Source: Isoetes taiwanensis (lineage: Eukaryota; Streptophyta; Lycopodiopsida; Isoetales; Isoetaceae). From it: 64,000 nt of DNA. A program made the position numbers and the translations under genes. Where the stretch lies: contig JAJEKV010000003.1 in NCBI GenBank assembly GCA_021234155.1, forward strand, positions 14,554,386 to 14,618,385, written 5' to 3'. A model generated the notes under the pieces. That model was not told the DNA's origin. It ran no database searches and worked only from the letters and a program-made list of their open reading frames with translations. Positions 43,879 through 56,339 of the stretch are shown one piece after another (the stretch's first letter is position 1; each line of letters opens with the position of its first letter).

Positions 43879-46575
43879 ATGGAAGCCGCTCCAGCCGTCG
43901 CAGGAGGTTCTTCTTCTTTCTTTGCTTCTTGCCTTTTGTTTTGCAGTCTTGATTCCTCTCTGCTTTTGATGAATTGTGGTTTTTCCTATGATCTTTAAAA
44001 AGTCTTTGAAGAATTATGTTGTCTATATTCTTGGATTCTTTTTATTGTTTTTGTTTTTCTGTGTTTATTTTTGGCAATTGGTCTTAGCATGTTTAAGGAT
44101 CAAAAACATCTTTTTGTTCTTTTGTCGTGTTGTTTGGGATCGGATTGCTAATACTCATCTGACCAGGGTTCTTAGTCTTTTAGAAGTGTGACTATATATT
44201 AAGTGTAAGAATGCTGGCGAGTAGATTTTGTTTTCAATTTATCCTTTTTGAAGCAGCAATGTAATTGTGTGGAATATCTTTTATGTCATTGAAATAAAAG
44301 TTTGCAGATAGCCCTAGGTTTTCCATCTTCCATTTCTCACAAATCGGTTGCTATCCATGGCAATTGTTTATCTTCAGTAACCTAAAGCTGCTTCTTGTGC
44401 GTGTCCTTTTCGTTTTTTTGTGGAACAGATGCTCTGAAAAAAGAGGCATCAGGTCCATTTGCCAGTAGAATGGAAGCATTGTCAGTAAAAGTTAAAAGCC
44501 GCATTGAAGTGTTGCAGGATATCCAGGTATTAGGGCGTTCCAACCAACTTGTATCTGTTTCTTTTAGGCTAACAGGTTTTATTGGAATTCTGATTGCACT
44601 ATGTTTGTAGAGACAACATGATGAATTGGAGGCGAAGTTTAATGCGGAGAAGGCTGCACTAATTGCAAAATATGATAAGCTTTACGAGCCTTTATATTCA
44701 AAAGTATAAATAATTTATTGTTCTCTTACTTTTTCTTTTTCGGTTTTGTTTCATATCAGTCATTTCTGGTTTTCCTGAGCAAGTTATTGGTATCACAGAA
44801 GCTGTATCTAGATCTTGATCGTAATTATTGTGAAATATTAAGGCCTTTTCATGTTTTCTGAATCATTGGTCTGAGGATGACATGCTATGTTTTATGGAAG
44901 ATGCATCATCTGACATGTATAATAAAACTTGAGCTGATTGTATAATGGCCATTTTTATGATAAGGTGGATTATGTGATGCATGAAGTTGTTAATGACTTG
45001 CAATGGGGCTATATCAGCGTGCAGACATTGTGAATGGCGTTATTGAGGTTGAAGAGGTAGCTGCCAAAGCCCCTGCTGCAGAACCTCCTTCTGGGGAGGA
45101 GAAAGAAGGTAAGACTGGTATTGTGATATGCTTGGTCTTTATGAAAAGTTTGCTACTTAGGACTTCCCCTTTTTGCTATGTAATGCAGAAAAAGGAGTAC
45201 CAGAGTTCTGGCTTACTGCCATGAAAACAAATGAGATTGTAGCGTCTGAGGTAAGACATGGTCCAGTTCTCTTTACTTTTAGCAACCATTCCTTTGTGCC
45301 ATTTCCTTGGGATATTAAAGGCGTTTGAAATATTTACAGATCACAGAAAGAGATGAAGGGGCTTTGAAGTATTTAAAAGATATAAAATCTGTGAACTTGG
45401 ATGAACTGAAAGGTTTCAGGCTTGAATTTTACTTTCATCCAAATCCGTACTTTAAAAATGAAGTGGTGGGTATATCCACGTCTACTTTGATTAATTTCCA
45501 ATTTTGTTAGAAAATTTACATTGGATATAATTACTTACCTTACTTTGCACCGTCGAATCTTCAAACAAGATGAATGGTGGCAAAATGATGTTACCAGTAC
45601 TTTGTAATCGCATCTGTGGCTTTAAGGTTCCTTTGGACTAAGGCATTGTGACTAAGGCATTGTGCTTTGCAGCTGACAAAGACTTACCAAATGGTGGATG
45701 AGAATGACATTTTGGAACATGCAACTGGGTAGATCTTCGCTTCTGTTTGGCTGAGTTTTCTGATTGTTCTTAAAACATTGTTTTTTGTTTACAGGACCGT
45801 GATTGACTGGCTTCCTGGCAAAAATTTGACACAGAAGTTAATGAAGAAGAAGCCAAAGAAAGGAACAAAGTCTGCTGGACCACCAGTGACCAAGATTGAG
45901 GAGTGTGATAGCTTTTTCAACTTCTTCAGTCCTCCTCAAATCCCAGAAAATGAGGAAGACATGGATGAGGAAGAGGTAAGTGAGGAAAATTCTAAGTAAT
46001 ACCCAACTTAAAATGAGTTGTTGCTGAACTAGCCGATGGCTGAATTGTGTGGCTGAATATTTGCAGGCAGAAGAACTTCAAGATATCATGGAACAGGACT
46101 ATGATGTTGGGTAGGCCATTGACTTGTATTAAATTTGCACCATATTGTTTTTAAAGTTTTTAATTTTTTGGTGTTCGTTATAGTACTGCTATCAAGGACA
46201 AGATTATACCCCATGCTGTCTCTTGGTACACTGGTGAAGCAGTGGAAGGCGAAGAATATGAAGATGACACTGAAGAAGATGAAGATGAGAATGAAGACGA
46301 AGAAGAGGAGGATGAGGATGATGAAGATGATGAAGATGAAGGGTCACATCCAAAGGTTACTGTAGAATAACCATGCTCGTTTGGCTGCTAATTTTGCATC
46401 AATTCTTGTCTCGTGAAGTCAATGCCAGCCCCTTGATAAGTTTACAGGCATTTCTGTACTCTTGCTATAGATGGCCTGACTTCTGATTGATTTGTGTGTC
46501 CGGTATTTCCAGCTTGTGAAGAAGGGTTCAAAGCAAAAAGAGGCTGGGCAGCCACCAGAGTGTAAACAGCAGTGA
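43879..46575 (+). CDS. NAP1-family nucleosome assembly protein (histone chaperone), 11 exons
   Basis: Exons by GT/AG sites and frame: 43879-43906, 44429-44526, 44611-44703, 45018-45108, 45189-45250, 45340-45465, 45673-45728, 45795-45975, 46067-46110, 46184-46355, 46513-46575. They join to 1,014 bases, 337 codons plus TGA. The order is that of plant NAP1: the dimerisation helix ([29 protein letters not shown]), then [44 protein letters not shown], the Lys-rich [55 protein letters not shown], a long acidic tract, and PPECKQQ. NAP1 binds H2A-H2B and H3-H4 and shuttles them to DNA. CKQQ is the CaaX prenylation signal known from Arabidopsis NAP1. All splice junctions keep frame and no lesion is seen. 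It is somewhat shorter than the ~370 usual, mainly in the acidic tail. AATAAA near 46583 may be the poly(A) signal. Confidence 0.92.
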
Positions 46576-46599
46576 TTTTTCATTGAATAAATGTTCAGC

Positions 46600-47225
46600 T
46601 CCCACCAGTTTATTTAATCTCCCATGTGTCCCTTATGACGTTTGGCTCCAGTTCTTAATGCTTAGTCTGTTGTGTATCGGTCTTTTTGGTTAATAATCTG
46701 GAATTCTCACCTATATAACTCTAAAGTAGTGCAAGTTTGTATTGGTATGCGTGTTCTAATTATGTTTTATGATGGAATTCTTAGATTTGGACATAAAAAT
46801 CTTATTTTAGAACTGAAATATAAAATTTTGGCCGGAATAAGTAAATTGTAGAATGAAGCTGAAATATCAGAGGATGTATTATTTCCTCTATTGTAGTAGA
46901 ATAAAACTGAGATATAATAAGAGGAGGACAAAGCATCAAGGCCTGAGATATAAGAGGAGGACAAACCATTAGGCCATGCTTCCTCGATTTTTGTTTTCTG
47001 GCTGAGAAGTAGGGCATAAAACAAAGGCAACATCTGTCTAGTAACTTGGTTTTATGGGCTGTGGCCTTTTTCATCTAATCATCCTTGATTGTGCGGTTCT
47101 TTTTGACGTTTTTCATGATGTTTTTTAATCATGGAAATTGTATTAGTGATAATTTTTGAGCAGGAGTGGAGGGAGTACTGGGGCCTTGGGGCCTTGGGAT
47201 CCTTCCCTTTTATGTGATTTATGCA
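46600..47225. other. no supported gene
   Basis: Region downstream of NAP1. A small internal repeat (GAGATATAAGAGGAGGACAAA) near 46910-46965; otherwise nothing recognised. Confidence 0.45.
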
Positions 47226-47229
47226 TCTG

Positions 47230-47440
47230 TGTTGCTTTAACGGATCCCGTGGTAATTTTCTGACGTGTTTGCTTACGAGCATCTAGATTGCCACTTTTGA
47301 TTCTGAGGCAAGTTAGCTTCCCCTCTCGTGATTTGTGCACCTGCACCCGAGTTGCTTTAACGGATCCCGTGGTAATTTTCTGTCATGTGTTTGCTTACGA
47401 GCAACTAGTTCCACTTTTGATTCTGAAGCAAGTTTGGCTA
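47230..47440. repeat. ~122-bp tandem duplication
   Basis: GTTGCTTTAACGGATCCCGTGGTAATTTTCTG...TGCTTACGAGCA...CCACTTTTGATTCTGA occurs from about 47230 and again from about 47351, with small differences. Confidence 0.85.
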
Positions 47441-47474
47441 ATCAGAAGCTGAGTTGCCTTGACGAAGTTGGAAA

Positions 47475-47580
47475 CTATCCATTTGTGGTTTTAAATCCGA
47501 TGCCATAGTTACCTTCACAAGCTAGGAACCATCTATTTGTGGTTTTAAATCTGTTACCTTCACAAGCTAGGAACTACATG
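47475..47580. repeat. ~55-bp tandem duplication
   Basis: ATTTGTGGTTTTAAATC...ACCTTCACAAGCTAGGAAC appears twice in succession, with one unit carrying a short insertion. Confidence 0.75.
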
Positions 47581-47589
47581 CATTGGTCA

Positions 47590-48830
47590 CATAAGATCGG
47601 GCCTCCAAATTAGATTTTGCTTAAATCGGCAAAATGCCGTGTTTTATTGCTACTTACTGGATTTTTCAGAAAATACCCTCTAATTTGCTGGATTTAACAA
47701 GTATTTTACAAAATTTTGAGCGGAAATTTCCCATGAAACCAGATTTTAACAATTTAACCGGAAATTCTGGGGAGGTACCCCCCTAATTTGGAGCCATACC
47801 GTTCGCCTAAAAAGCCAGGCCTGCAATTTTAAAACAGGTGCAATAATGGTAAGCCTTCGAAATTGGGGTTGGAATAAACATACTTCTGGCGTTTTGTTAG
47901 GCCTGGGTTCGAAGGGGGGTTGGTCCCGTGGAAAATCAAGCAATCCTAAAAATTTACCAATAGCAAAAAAATACTTTTGGCATTTTGCTAGGCCATTTGC
48001 ATAAAGTCTAAAAATCAATAGATCGCAAATTGTTAGGCCATTTCCAAAAACTTTTCTAGGGGTTTTGGGGGAACTACACTATAAATTCATGTATTTTTGG
48101 TAGTGTTAGATCTAAGCGGGCATTTTTACTACTTACAACCAATTCTAAATTTAGACCCTAAGTATGGTTTCCATGTCAAGAAGTCTTAATAAAAAGTCAA
48201 GAAGTCTTAATAAAAAGACACTTCCCGATAAAATTCACAAGATGTCTTACAAAAAGACTCAATAAAATGCAATTCATATGATTCTCTCTGTGTCTAATCG
48301 CATTCCCATTAGGTTCATATGATTCTCTCTGTGTCTGTTGCTATTAGGCAGTTGAGGGTAAGATTTTAAATTTTTATTAATACAAGATTTTTTGTATAAG
48401 ATTTTTTAATTTCTATTAATATGAGAATTTAGCGCTTGCAAGCCCAATGCCTTGTGCACCTTAGAAGTTGAATCCAAATATGTCTAATCCTATAACAATG
48501 ACAGACTATAGAAGTTGAATTCAAATATGTCTAATCCTATAACAATGAAAGACCAGGCAAAAAGCTCATTTTTGTTCATGTTTCTTTGGCAATTATGCGC
48601 CAGCTTGGAGCAAGAGCCCTGCAACACGCATGGACACACAGTTGGGTCTAATAATATTACACATTACCAGGATCTTGCATTGTAACCAATGGCGGATAAG
48701 GTGGAAATGGTAGATAGATCAATGCAAACTCCCATGAACACTTGATGCATGGTGATGTCAGTTTGCAGGCTACCATAGACGCAAATGACATGTCATCAGG
48801 GGCCTTGAATCTGCAAATTGTCAACATCGT
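47590..48830. other. no supported gene; several short direct duplications
   Basis: AAGTCTTAATAAAAAG is repeated at 48181-48218, TTCATATGATTCTCTCTGTG at about 48271 and 48314, and GAATYCAAATATGTCTAATC at about 48470 and 48518. No coding signal is convincing. Confidence 0.5.
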
Positions 48831-48834
48831 AGAA

Positions 48835-49460
48835 AGGGAGGAGGTCACGCATTTCTGCACAGATGACATGCATATACAGTTGACGGCATTGTAACTACTA
48901 CTAGAGTGGGAGCAGCCCAGCCAGATCGCCCTCGACATTTGCTCAGGTGGTCACACATTTCTTCACAAATGTCATGCACATACAGAGTGAGGGCATGTGG
49001 GAACAACCTAGTCAGATTGCCCTAGACATATTTTAGTGCACTTTAGAGACATACTATCTAGGCTACGTGTTCTGCAACACGGTAGTCACTTAAAGGGCTC
49101 TAATTTCTCAGTACAGAAGGATCTAACTCCGTTTCAGCTCTATAAAAAGGGAGAAGAGCTATATAAGATGGGAGAAGCAAGGCAACAAAAAATGGAGAAG
49201 CTTATAGAGGTAGCATGACTATCATTCAAGATCATTGACCTTTTGATCCTTAGACTAGTTATATATAGCCTTGACTACTGCCTCCTTTCATTTATGGGAT
49301 TTTGTTTTGATGTGTTTTATTGTTACTTCATATACTATACCGGAGCCTTGAATCTAGTTCTTTTGTGGGCTTCATGTCCATGTTCTTATGGTCCCATTGT
49401 TCTTGTAGTCTCCTTGGACATTAATATCTACCCATCTACCTACCCATCCATCCATCCCAC
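48835..49460 (+). repeat. dispersed repeat family, copy B
   Basis: Contains the coding-like tract FRDILSRLRVLQHGSHLKGS...PFQLYKKGEELYKMGEA (49036-49218), related to the minus-strand tract of copy A at 3178-3492. The noncoding tail GGCTTCATG...GTCTCCTTGGACATTAATAT ends in a (CTACC/ATCC)n run (49427-49460). Upstream, a ~110-bp segment (GGTCACRCATTTCTKCAC...GAYATTT) is duplicated at about 48840 and 48950. No domain recognised. Confidence 0.6.
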
Positions 49461-49464
49461 CTAG

Positions 49465-49733
49465 AATCGCTACAATAAAAACCCTTTCTTTCTTTCGGAT
49501 CACCAAAAACACCTACTCTTTTTCCTTTTCTGTGTATCGGGTGAAATGGATGCATCCCTTTTAGCTTCTGGCGGTCAAAATGTATAAATTTGACACATTT
49601 TTTAAGCTCTTTGTTTTGAATGGTGGCTACATTTGTCCTCTATGTTATCCTTTTGTTGGGTTTGTCATATGTTTTTTTCTTGGTTTAGTTTGATGGGATT
49701 TGATAAATTTAATTCAAACTGGTCAAACAGCTT
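49465..49733. other. no gene seen
   Basis: AT-rich sequence with no open frame of note. Confidence 0.5.
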
Positions 49734-50400
49734 CTAAGCATAAGAACGTGTCGTAGTATCTACAAAATCAAATTGCAATTCAGCAGTGTAGTCTTCCAAG
49801 TCTTTAGGGTAAGGATTCTTACTATAATGACCTCTTTCCTCTGACCCATCTCTGGAATTCACCCAGTTGTATGCTCTGTTACTTGAGCCTCTACACCTAC
49901 TTCTGCATAAGAGTTGTAGTATCAGCATCTAGATTAGCAAAGGGAAAATTAATATTCTACCAACCCTGATATGCTGAAGATCATGCATCAGATGACCGCC
50001 CAAAGGGATTATCTTCGATTTGTATTAATTCTGACATTTTTGAAGAGTCATTTGTGGATGTTATCTTAGATGGCACTTCAATCTCCTTTGTCAGGGAAGA
50101 TGAATTATTATAGTTTGAAAGTTTCTTGCCGTCTTTTTTTCTTTTCTATTTTTTAAGGCCCCAGCTTCTTTCTCTCGTTTTAGAATTTCATGAGCAAATT
50201 CAAAAGCCAAATTGTAGGCCTACATTTTGGTTTGTGAGCGAGAAGTTGCCAACAATATTGCATTCATCTTCATAGATCAATATTTTAAAGTTCGATTCTT
50301 CAGAAATTAGCTCTAGAACTAGATTTACATCTGGATTGCTGATTGAGAATTCACAGTTTTTTTTACTCAGAATAGCATCGGAATACAAAAATGATCAATG
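49734..50400 (-). pseudogene. decayed coding-like tract of unknown family
   Basis: On the minus strand the text reads sensibly through several frames: YSDAILSKKNCEFSISNPDV and FKILIYEDECNIVGNFSLTN (50388-50200), then FEFAHEILKRERSWGLKK, then SSSLTKEIEVPSKITSTNDS and MSELIQIEDNPFGRSSDA (near 50100-49990), then YPKDLEDYTAELQFDFVDTT (49734-49928). The composition is hydrophilic and protein-like, but stops and shifts occur every 40-70 codons. It follows the Gypsy RT remnant on the same strand. Whether it belongs to that element is not clear. Confidence 0.35.
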
Positions 50401-50419
50401 GCTTGGTTTCCTAAACATT

Positions 50420-51378
50420 TTCAACCTCTATTTGAGTATAGAGACTCCATGTGGAGTGATATGATAGCCAAGAAACTGTATCCTGTTCGAACTGACACTT
50501 CTCAAGTTTGACATATAACCCATGCTCACGAAGCTTCTGAAGGACATGTCGATCATGCCTCTCATGTTCTTCGAGAATCTTAGAATAAATGAGAATATCA
50601 TCTAAATAGATGATAACAAAAATGTCATATACTGGAATACTGCGGGAGCATTGGTAAGCCCAAACGGCATAACTGTATACCCGAAATGGTCACATCGAGT
50701 ACGAAATGATATCTTCCACTCATTACCTTCCCGGTTCTGGATAAGATTGTAGGCACCCCGAAGATCAATCTTCGTAAAATAGCGTGCACCTTGGAGTCGC
50801 TCCAACAAGTCTGGGATCAGAGGAAGCGCATACCAATTTGGCATTGTGATTTTATTGAGGCCACGATAATCAACGATCAGACGTAGAGAATCATCCTTCT
50901 TTTTGACGAAGAAGATAGGCGTTCCAGAAGGGGGCTGAGAATGTCGAATGAGGCCAGTGGCTAGATTCTCTTCAATATAATCTCGCAAAACCTTCAACTC
51001 AATATATCGGACCATATGGCGGCATTGTCTCGAGCGGCAAATCAATAGATCAATCTCTATGGGTGATGCTCTCGAAGCTTGCTAGCCTTGACTTTGTCAA
51101 AAACATCAGAGAAGTCGCCATATTTATCTGGGAGCATTGGAGCAGACTTCACCAGTGCAGAGATGGTCGACGGATGAACATGGATTGCAAATACTGAACT
51201 TGGATCTTGCCTTCCAAATTTAATAAATTCGTGAAGAGGAATCTTTGAGATACGAAACTGAGGGCATGAAGAAGCCTCTACAGAAGCAGGAGCAGGCACA
51301 AAAGCAAGAGCAGGAACAAGAGCAGGTGCAGGAGCAGGTGCAGGAGCAACTGGAATAGGAACTGGAGCAGGAACTGGT
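50420..51378 (-). mobile_element. Ty3/Gypsy (chromovirus-like) pol remnant: partial RT
   Basis: A minus-strand Pro/Ala-rich frame leads to [21 protein letters not shown]. In the next frame (51045-50602) come [54 protein letters not shown] and [18 protein letters not shown]. After another shift the catalytic [32 protein letters not shown] and [12 protein letters not shown] follow (about 50625-50425). The [17 protein letters not shown] wording is typical of the chromovirus branch. Gag, protease, RNase H, integrase and chromodomain are missing. The 5' edge joins an LTR-like unit at 51379 without gag, so an internal deletion took place. Confidence 0.85.
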
Positions 51379-53960
51379 ATGACGCTCCTCGAACCTATAC
51401 GATACTCCCATTGTATAAATACAAGAAAATTCCCCTCCCATGGTGACTCCATCACCACAGAAAGTCCCTTCGTCTGACTCGGACTACTTGCGATGGGCAA
51501 GTGCCTGGGTGAAGGACATGGAGGTGTCATTCATCCCACGTCTTCTATGGGAATCCTATATAGCAGAACTGTACATACATATTAGCACCTGGCAACAATA
51601 CAAATAAATAATATGCCACCACGAAGGGTGGCTCATCCATCATCGATACGAACAACAACATAATACCAACATAACATAGAAAATGCACCATAAATGAGGA
51701 TTCTACCCTGGGTTCAGACTCAAGGGGGTCAACTGACAGTCAGGGCCTCCGGATCACAACAGACGGAATAATGACAATGGCGTTGGCTTGCATAGAACAA
51801 TGGCTAGGGTATCCACTCCATCCATCTGTGCGCACTATGCATATAGGTTGAACCATGCTATGACATGATTGTAGCCCTCCAGAGGTGCAATCTTATGGAA
51901 TCACCCGAAGAGACTACTCTGGGTTACATCTCCTCGGTCCAATGAGGTAGGTTAGGGAGGCGTCCCCTCCCCGGGCACAATGGATCCCTAGGTGTGCTAG
52001 AGGATACGTGCCATATCAGCAGCCCCTGCATTTGTACCTGGCTTATCCCCCTAAATCTAAAGGCTGGCTCACCACGCCCGTTCGAGTTAAGGACGCTCCA
52101 ATGGCCATATCCTATAACCCAAGAGGTGTCAGAACCATACCCGGCCCATTCAGTGACCGGCTATACGCCTAGCATACTATAGGAATCTTGTAGCCATGCT
52201 AGGCAAGATCCCACCTTCATTTCACCATCATACCCATTATCTAGTGCTGAATCACAACGTAGCATCCATAGCCAGGTGGGCTCTTGTGCACAGGTCGCAT
52301 TTAATGGGATCTAAGGGGTTCTAGCTACACATTTTAGATGGCCTTTAGGTCTATTGTGATGCTCCCCAAACCTATATGATGCTCCCATCGTATAAATAAG
52401 GAAAATTTCCCTCCCATGGCGACTCCATCACTACAGAAAGGCCCTTCGTCTGACTCGGACCACTTACGATGAGCAAGTGACCGAGTGAAGGATACAGAGC
52501 TATCATCCGTCCCACGCCTTCTATCGGAATCATATATAACGAAAGCGTACATACATGTTAGCACCTGGCAACACTACAAATAAATAATATGCCACCACGA
52601 AGGGTGACTCATCCATCATCAATACGAACAACAACATAATACCAAGATAACATAGGAAATGCACCATAAATGAGAAATCTACGCCGCGCCCGTTCGAGTT
52701 ACGAACGTTCCAATGGCCATATCCTATAACCCAGGGGGTGTCAGACCCATACCCGGCCCCTTCAGTGACCGACTATAAGCCTAGCATACTATAGGAATCT
52801 TGTAGCCACGCTAGGCAAGATCCCACCTCCATTTCACCATCATACCCGTTATCTGGTGCTGAATCACAACATAGCATCCACAGCCAGGTGGGCTCTTGTG
52901 CACAGAGTGCATTTAATGGGATCTAAGGGGTTCTAGCTAAGAGTATCTCTACTTTTTAGATGGTCTTTAGGTCTATTATGACACTCCCCAAACCTATACG
53001 GTGCTCCCATCATATAAATACGTGAAATTTCCCTCCCATGGCGACTCCATTACCACAGAAAGATCCTCCGTTTGACTCGGACCACTTGTGATAGGCAAGT
53101 GCATGGGTGAAGGACACATAGGTGTCATTCATCCCACGTCTTCTATGGGAATCCTATATAGCGAAAGCGTACATATATGTTAGCACCTGGCAACAATACA
53201 AATAAATAATATGGCACCACGAAGGGTGGCTCATCCATCATCAATACAAGCAACAACATAATACCAACATAACATAGGAAATGCACCATAAACGAGGATT
53301 CTACCCCAGGCTCAGACTCAAAAGGGTCAACTGACAGTCAGGGCCTCTGGATCACAACAGACAGAATCGTGACAATGGCGTTGGTTGGTATAGAACAATG
53401 GCTAGGGTAGTCCACTCCATCTGCCCCTCATGTGCACACTTTGCAGATAGGCTAAACCATGCTATGGCGTGATTGTAGCTTTCCGGAGATGCAATCTCAT
53501 GCAATCACCCTATGAGACTACTCCCGATTACATCTCCCCAGTCTGATGAGGCAGGTTAGGGAGGCGTCCCCTCCCCGGGCACAATAGATCCCTGGGTGTG
53601 TTAGAGGATACGTGCCATATTAATAGCCCCCGCATTCGTACTCGACTTACCCCCCTAAATTTAAAGGCCGGCTCACTGCACTTGTTCGAGTTATAGACGC
53701 TCCAATGCCCATATCCTATAACCCAGGGGGTGTCAGACCCATATCTGGCCCCTTCAGTGACCGATTATAAGCCTAGCACACTATAGGAATCTTGTAGCCA
53801 CGTTAGGCAAGATCCCACCTCCATTTCATACCCGTTATCTGGTGCTGAATCACAACATAGCATCCATAGCCAGGCGGGCTCTTGTGCACAGGCCATATTT
53901 AATGGGATCTAAGGGGTTCTAGCTAGGAGCATCTCTAATTTTAGATGGCCTTTAGGTCTC
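51379..53960 (-). mobile_element. three tandem LTR-like units
   Basis: Units at about 51379-52356, 52357-52978 and 52979-53960 begin (on plus) with GATGCTCC/GACGCTCC/ACACTCCCC...AACCTATA and run to TTTAGGTCTATTRT. The middle unit lacks about 360 bp. They are reversed relatives of 29955-31018, 35335-36305 and 40050-40275. Each includes TATAAATA-type text near its end (minus-strand sense GTATTTATACAATGGG). Tandem LTRs usually come from unequal recombination between elements. Confidence 0.8.
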
Positions 53961-54589
53961 TACCCCCCTTAATCCATACAACACAGGAGGAACAGAAAGA
54001 GAACTATCACAGAACATTCATCCATTCATAATATCAACTAGAACATAAAATAAAGACTATCAAACAACTACTCATACAAGGGTTAATCCTATGCATGTCT
54101 AGAAGTCCAAGCTATCTACGTACTAACCGGAAGCATATCTATCTCTCTGGTTCTCCATCCTTCTGTTTGGAACAAAGGTGAATAACAGCTCCTCTTCCAC
54201 CAATATCTCCCAAATTGATTTGGGGCAGGGAATGGAGCCCCAATTTGGATGTTCCAAGTTAGCAGGTCTACTTTGCCCAATCGATTTGGGCCAGCTGGCA
54301 ATTGTAGATTAGTTATCCTTAAGTAATTGATATTTTAGCCCGTTTTTAAATTAGGTTAAACCCTAAATTAAGGTTAGATTTCCACCTTAATGATAATGAG
54401 CCTTAGCTTATGAATAATTAATGCACCGTTAATTATTCATAGTGACGTGTCGTGTATCTATACCTAAAAAGGCGTATAAATATGTGGAACGCCACATTCT
54501 TCCCTCCTAAAAAATGATGCTATCCTCAACATCTGGACAAGTCTACAAGAATTACGGGTTACGCCATGGGAACACATCACATATTACAA
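53961..54589. other. no supported gene
   Basis: AT-rich flank of the Harbinger element with a 61-codon minus-strand frame (GKVDLLTWNIQIGAPFPAPN) of no recognisable family. Confidence 0.45.
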
Positions 54590-54592
54590 TGA

Positions 54593-54627
54593 GGGTGAAA
54601 TCAGACCACGCCCGTCCGAAAATTTTT
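54593..54627. repeat. Harbinger terminal inverted repeat, left
   Basis: GGGTGAAATCAGACCACGCC at the outer edge, continuing CGTCCGAAAATT; partner at 61631-61665. Confidence 0.85.
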
Positions 54628-55334
54628 AAACTATAAGGTCAAATGATTTGATGCCACGTTGGAAGCTAAAATACACAACGAATCACACTACGACCGCCTA
54701 AATCCTAATCATCAATTTGGCAGTGCCAAAGTTGTGGATGGGGGATATTGCCTGTCGATGTTGAGGCGCTCCTCCATGTCAGCAACACTTCTTGCGGTGG
54801 AAGATTTCATGCCAGAGGGAGAATTTGGCGCCATGAAAGCTTATAACTAGAGTGCAATTGCTTCGGTATCGTATACTCCACAGGATTGTGAATTCCAGCA
54901 TTTACTTCAGCCAAAGGTATGTTCTGATCATTAATTCTTTCATCTTCTCTGCATTCTTTCAATGAAGGACAAGTCTGTCCATAGGATTTTGAGTAAGTGT
55001 AAAGCAAAATGCATGTCTAATATGATCATAATTCCTCTCTTTTTGTATGTAGTTTTATATTTACACCACATCAATCATCTCATTAATGGACATGATTCCT
55101 CTCTCCTTGCATGCTCATCGACCTTCCTCCAACTTTCATGAGTAAGGAAAATATGCTACTTGAGATATTTATATCTGTTTATATGTTTTAAATTGCTGAT
55201 GCATATATTTCTTGCCTAGAGTTTTGTTTCAATTATTGAGTCCATACTAAGAATGCATTTCGTTTGAATGAGTTACGTTTGAATGAGTTATCTATTCTCA
55301 CTATCATTTTATTTTATGTTCTATGTGCATGTAG

Positions 55335-56337
55335 ATGGAGATGAGCCAACAAGAGTTTGTATCATGCACACAAGAAAGTGATATTCAAGTGCTTGAGTTC
55401 TCACAGAACTCAACCCATCCGGTATCTTTAACATGTCCTCCTGCCTTTCCAATTCCAGCAAAAAAATGGGTCGTAGCAACTCGCTCACCCATAAATTATG
55501 TATTTCCTAGCCAAATGATTCCACCTTTCAGCAATCCAGTACCAAATAACATTGTTTCACATTTCATTCATCAAGTCTCAAATACTATCATTCCACCATT
55601 CCCATTTCTAATCATGCAAACAACACAACCTGCTTTTCCTCAGCCAAATGCCAATCAAAAGAAAAGAGGGCGTCTAAAAGGTGATAAAGAATGCAGTAAG
55701 ATAAAAAAGCAAGCAGATCCTACAATGTTTCAGATCAAGATGAAGATGCTGCTCCAAGAACATGGCCAGAGCATCATGTCATTGCTTTCCTCCATGCACG
55801 AGGTGACATGATAGCAGAATTCTCTGCTCCTCCTAAACAGGGTGTGGATTTATGGAAGAAGATGCGTATAAGAGTAGTAGCTGCATGTCCTAATTTCAAG
55901 AAGGATTCCAAAGCATGTCGGAAAAAAATTCAGTATGTTTTTAAGCAGTATCAGAAAGATATCAGCTGGAATGCTTGTCTAGGCCATGATAGAAGGCAAA
56001 CTTGCCCTCATTACAATTTGCTTGATAGCTATTTTGGAGAGAGAGAGCAAACGTAAATAAGCATGTTCATGCGGGGGCGATTGAGATGGATGATAGATGT
56101 GATGATGAAGAAGAAGAGCCTATTAAAAAGGAAATAAAGAAAGAAGTACCCGAGCTTGGAACTGCAAAAAGGAAAGCTAAAGCAACTGCATTGTTCTTGA
56201 TGGAAAAAGTCTTGGCCACTGTAGAAGAGATCTCTAAATTATTGCAGCGCCATGAAGAAAATGAGGGTCGAAAGCTACACATCATGGAGGAAATGCAAAG
56301 AAATTTTGCAACTTTCACTGAAAAGATGAAATGATTT
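55335..56337 (+). pseudogene. Harbinger ORF1: SANT/trihelix-like DNA-binding protein, frameshifted
   Basis: The N-terminal 158-codon frame is Pro/Ser/Asn-rich with an AT-hook-like KKRGRLKG near residue 110. The DNA-binding part straddles a shift near 55790: WPEHHVIAFLHARGDMIAEF, GVDLWKKMRIRVVAACPNFK, CRKKIQYVFKQYQKDIS (55808-56056), the layout of the Myb/SANT-like protein that accompanies PIF/Harbinger transposases and guides them to the element ends. A stop near 56056 and another shift precede the acidic/basic tail DDEEEEPIKKEIKKEVPELG and a coiled-coil end (KVLATVEEISKLLQRHEENE), closing at 56335. Family roles are known; function here is unlikely. Confidence 0.75.
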
Positions 56338-56339
56338 TA

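Noticed and set aside
46135-46365. Lys/Met-rich 76-codon frame
   Set aside because: It is the NAP1 acidic exon read in the wrong frame.
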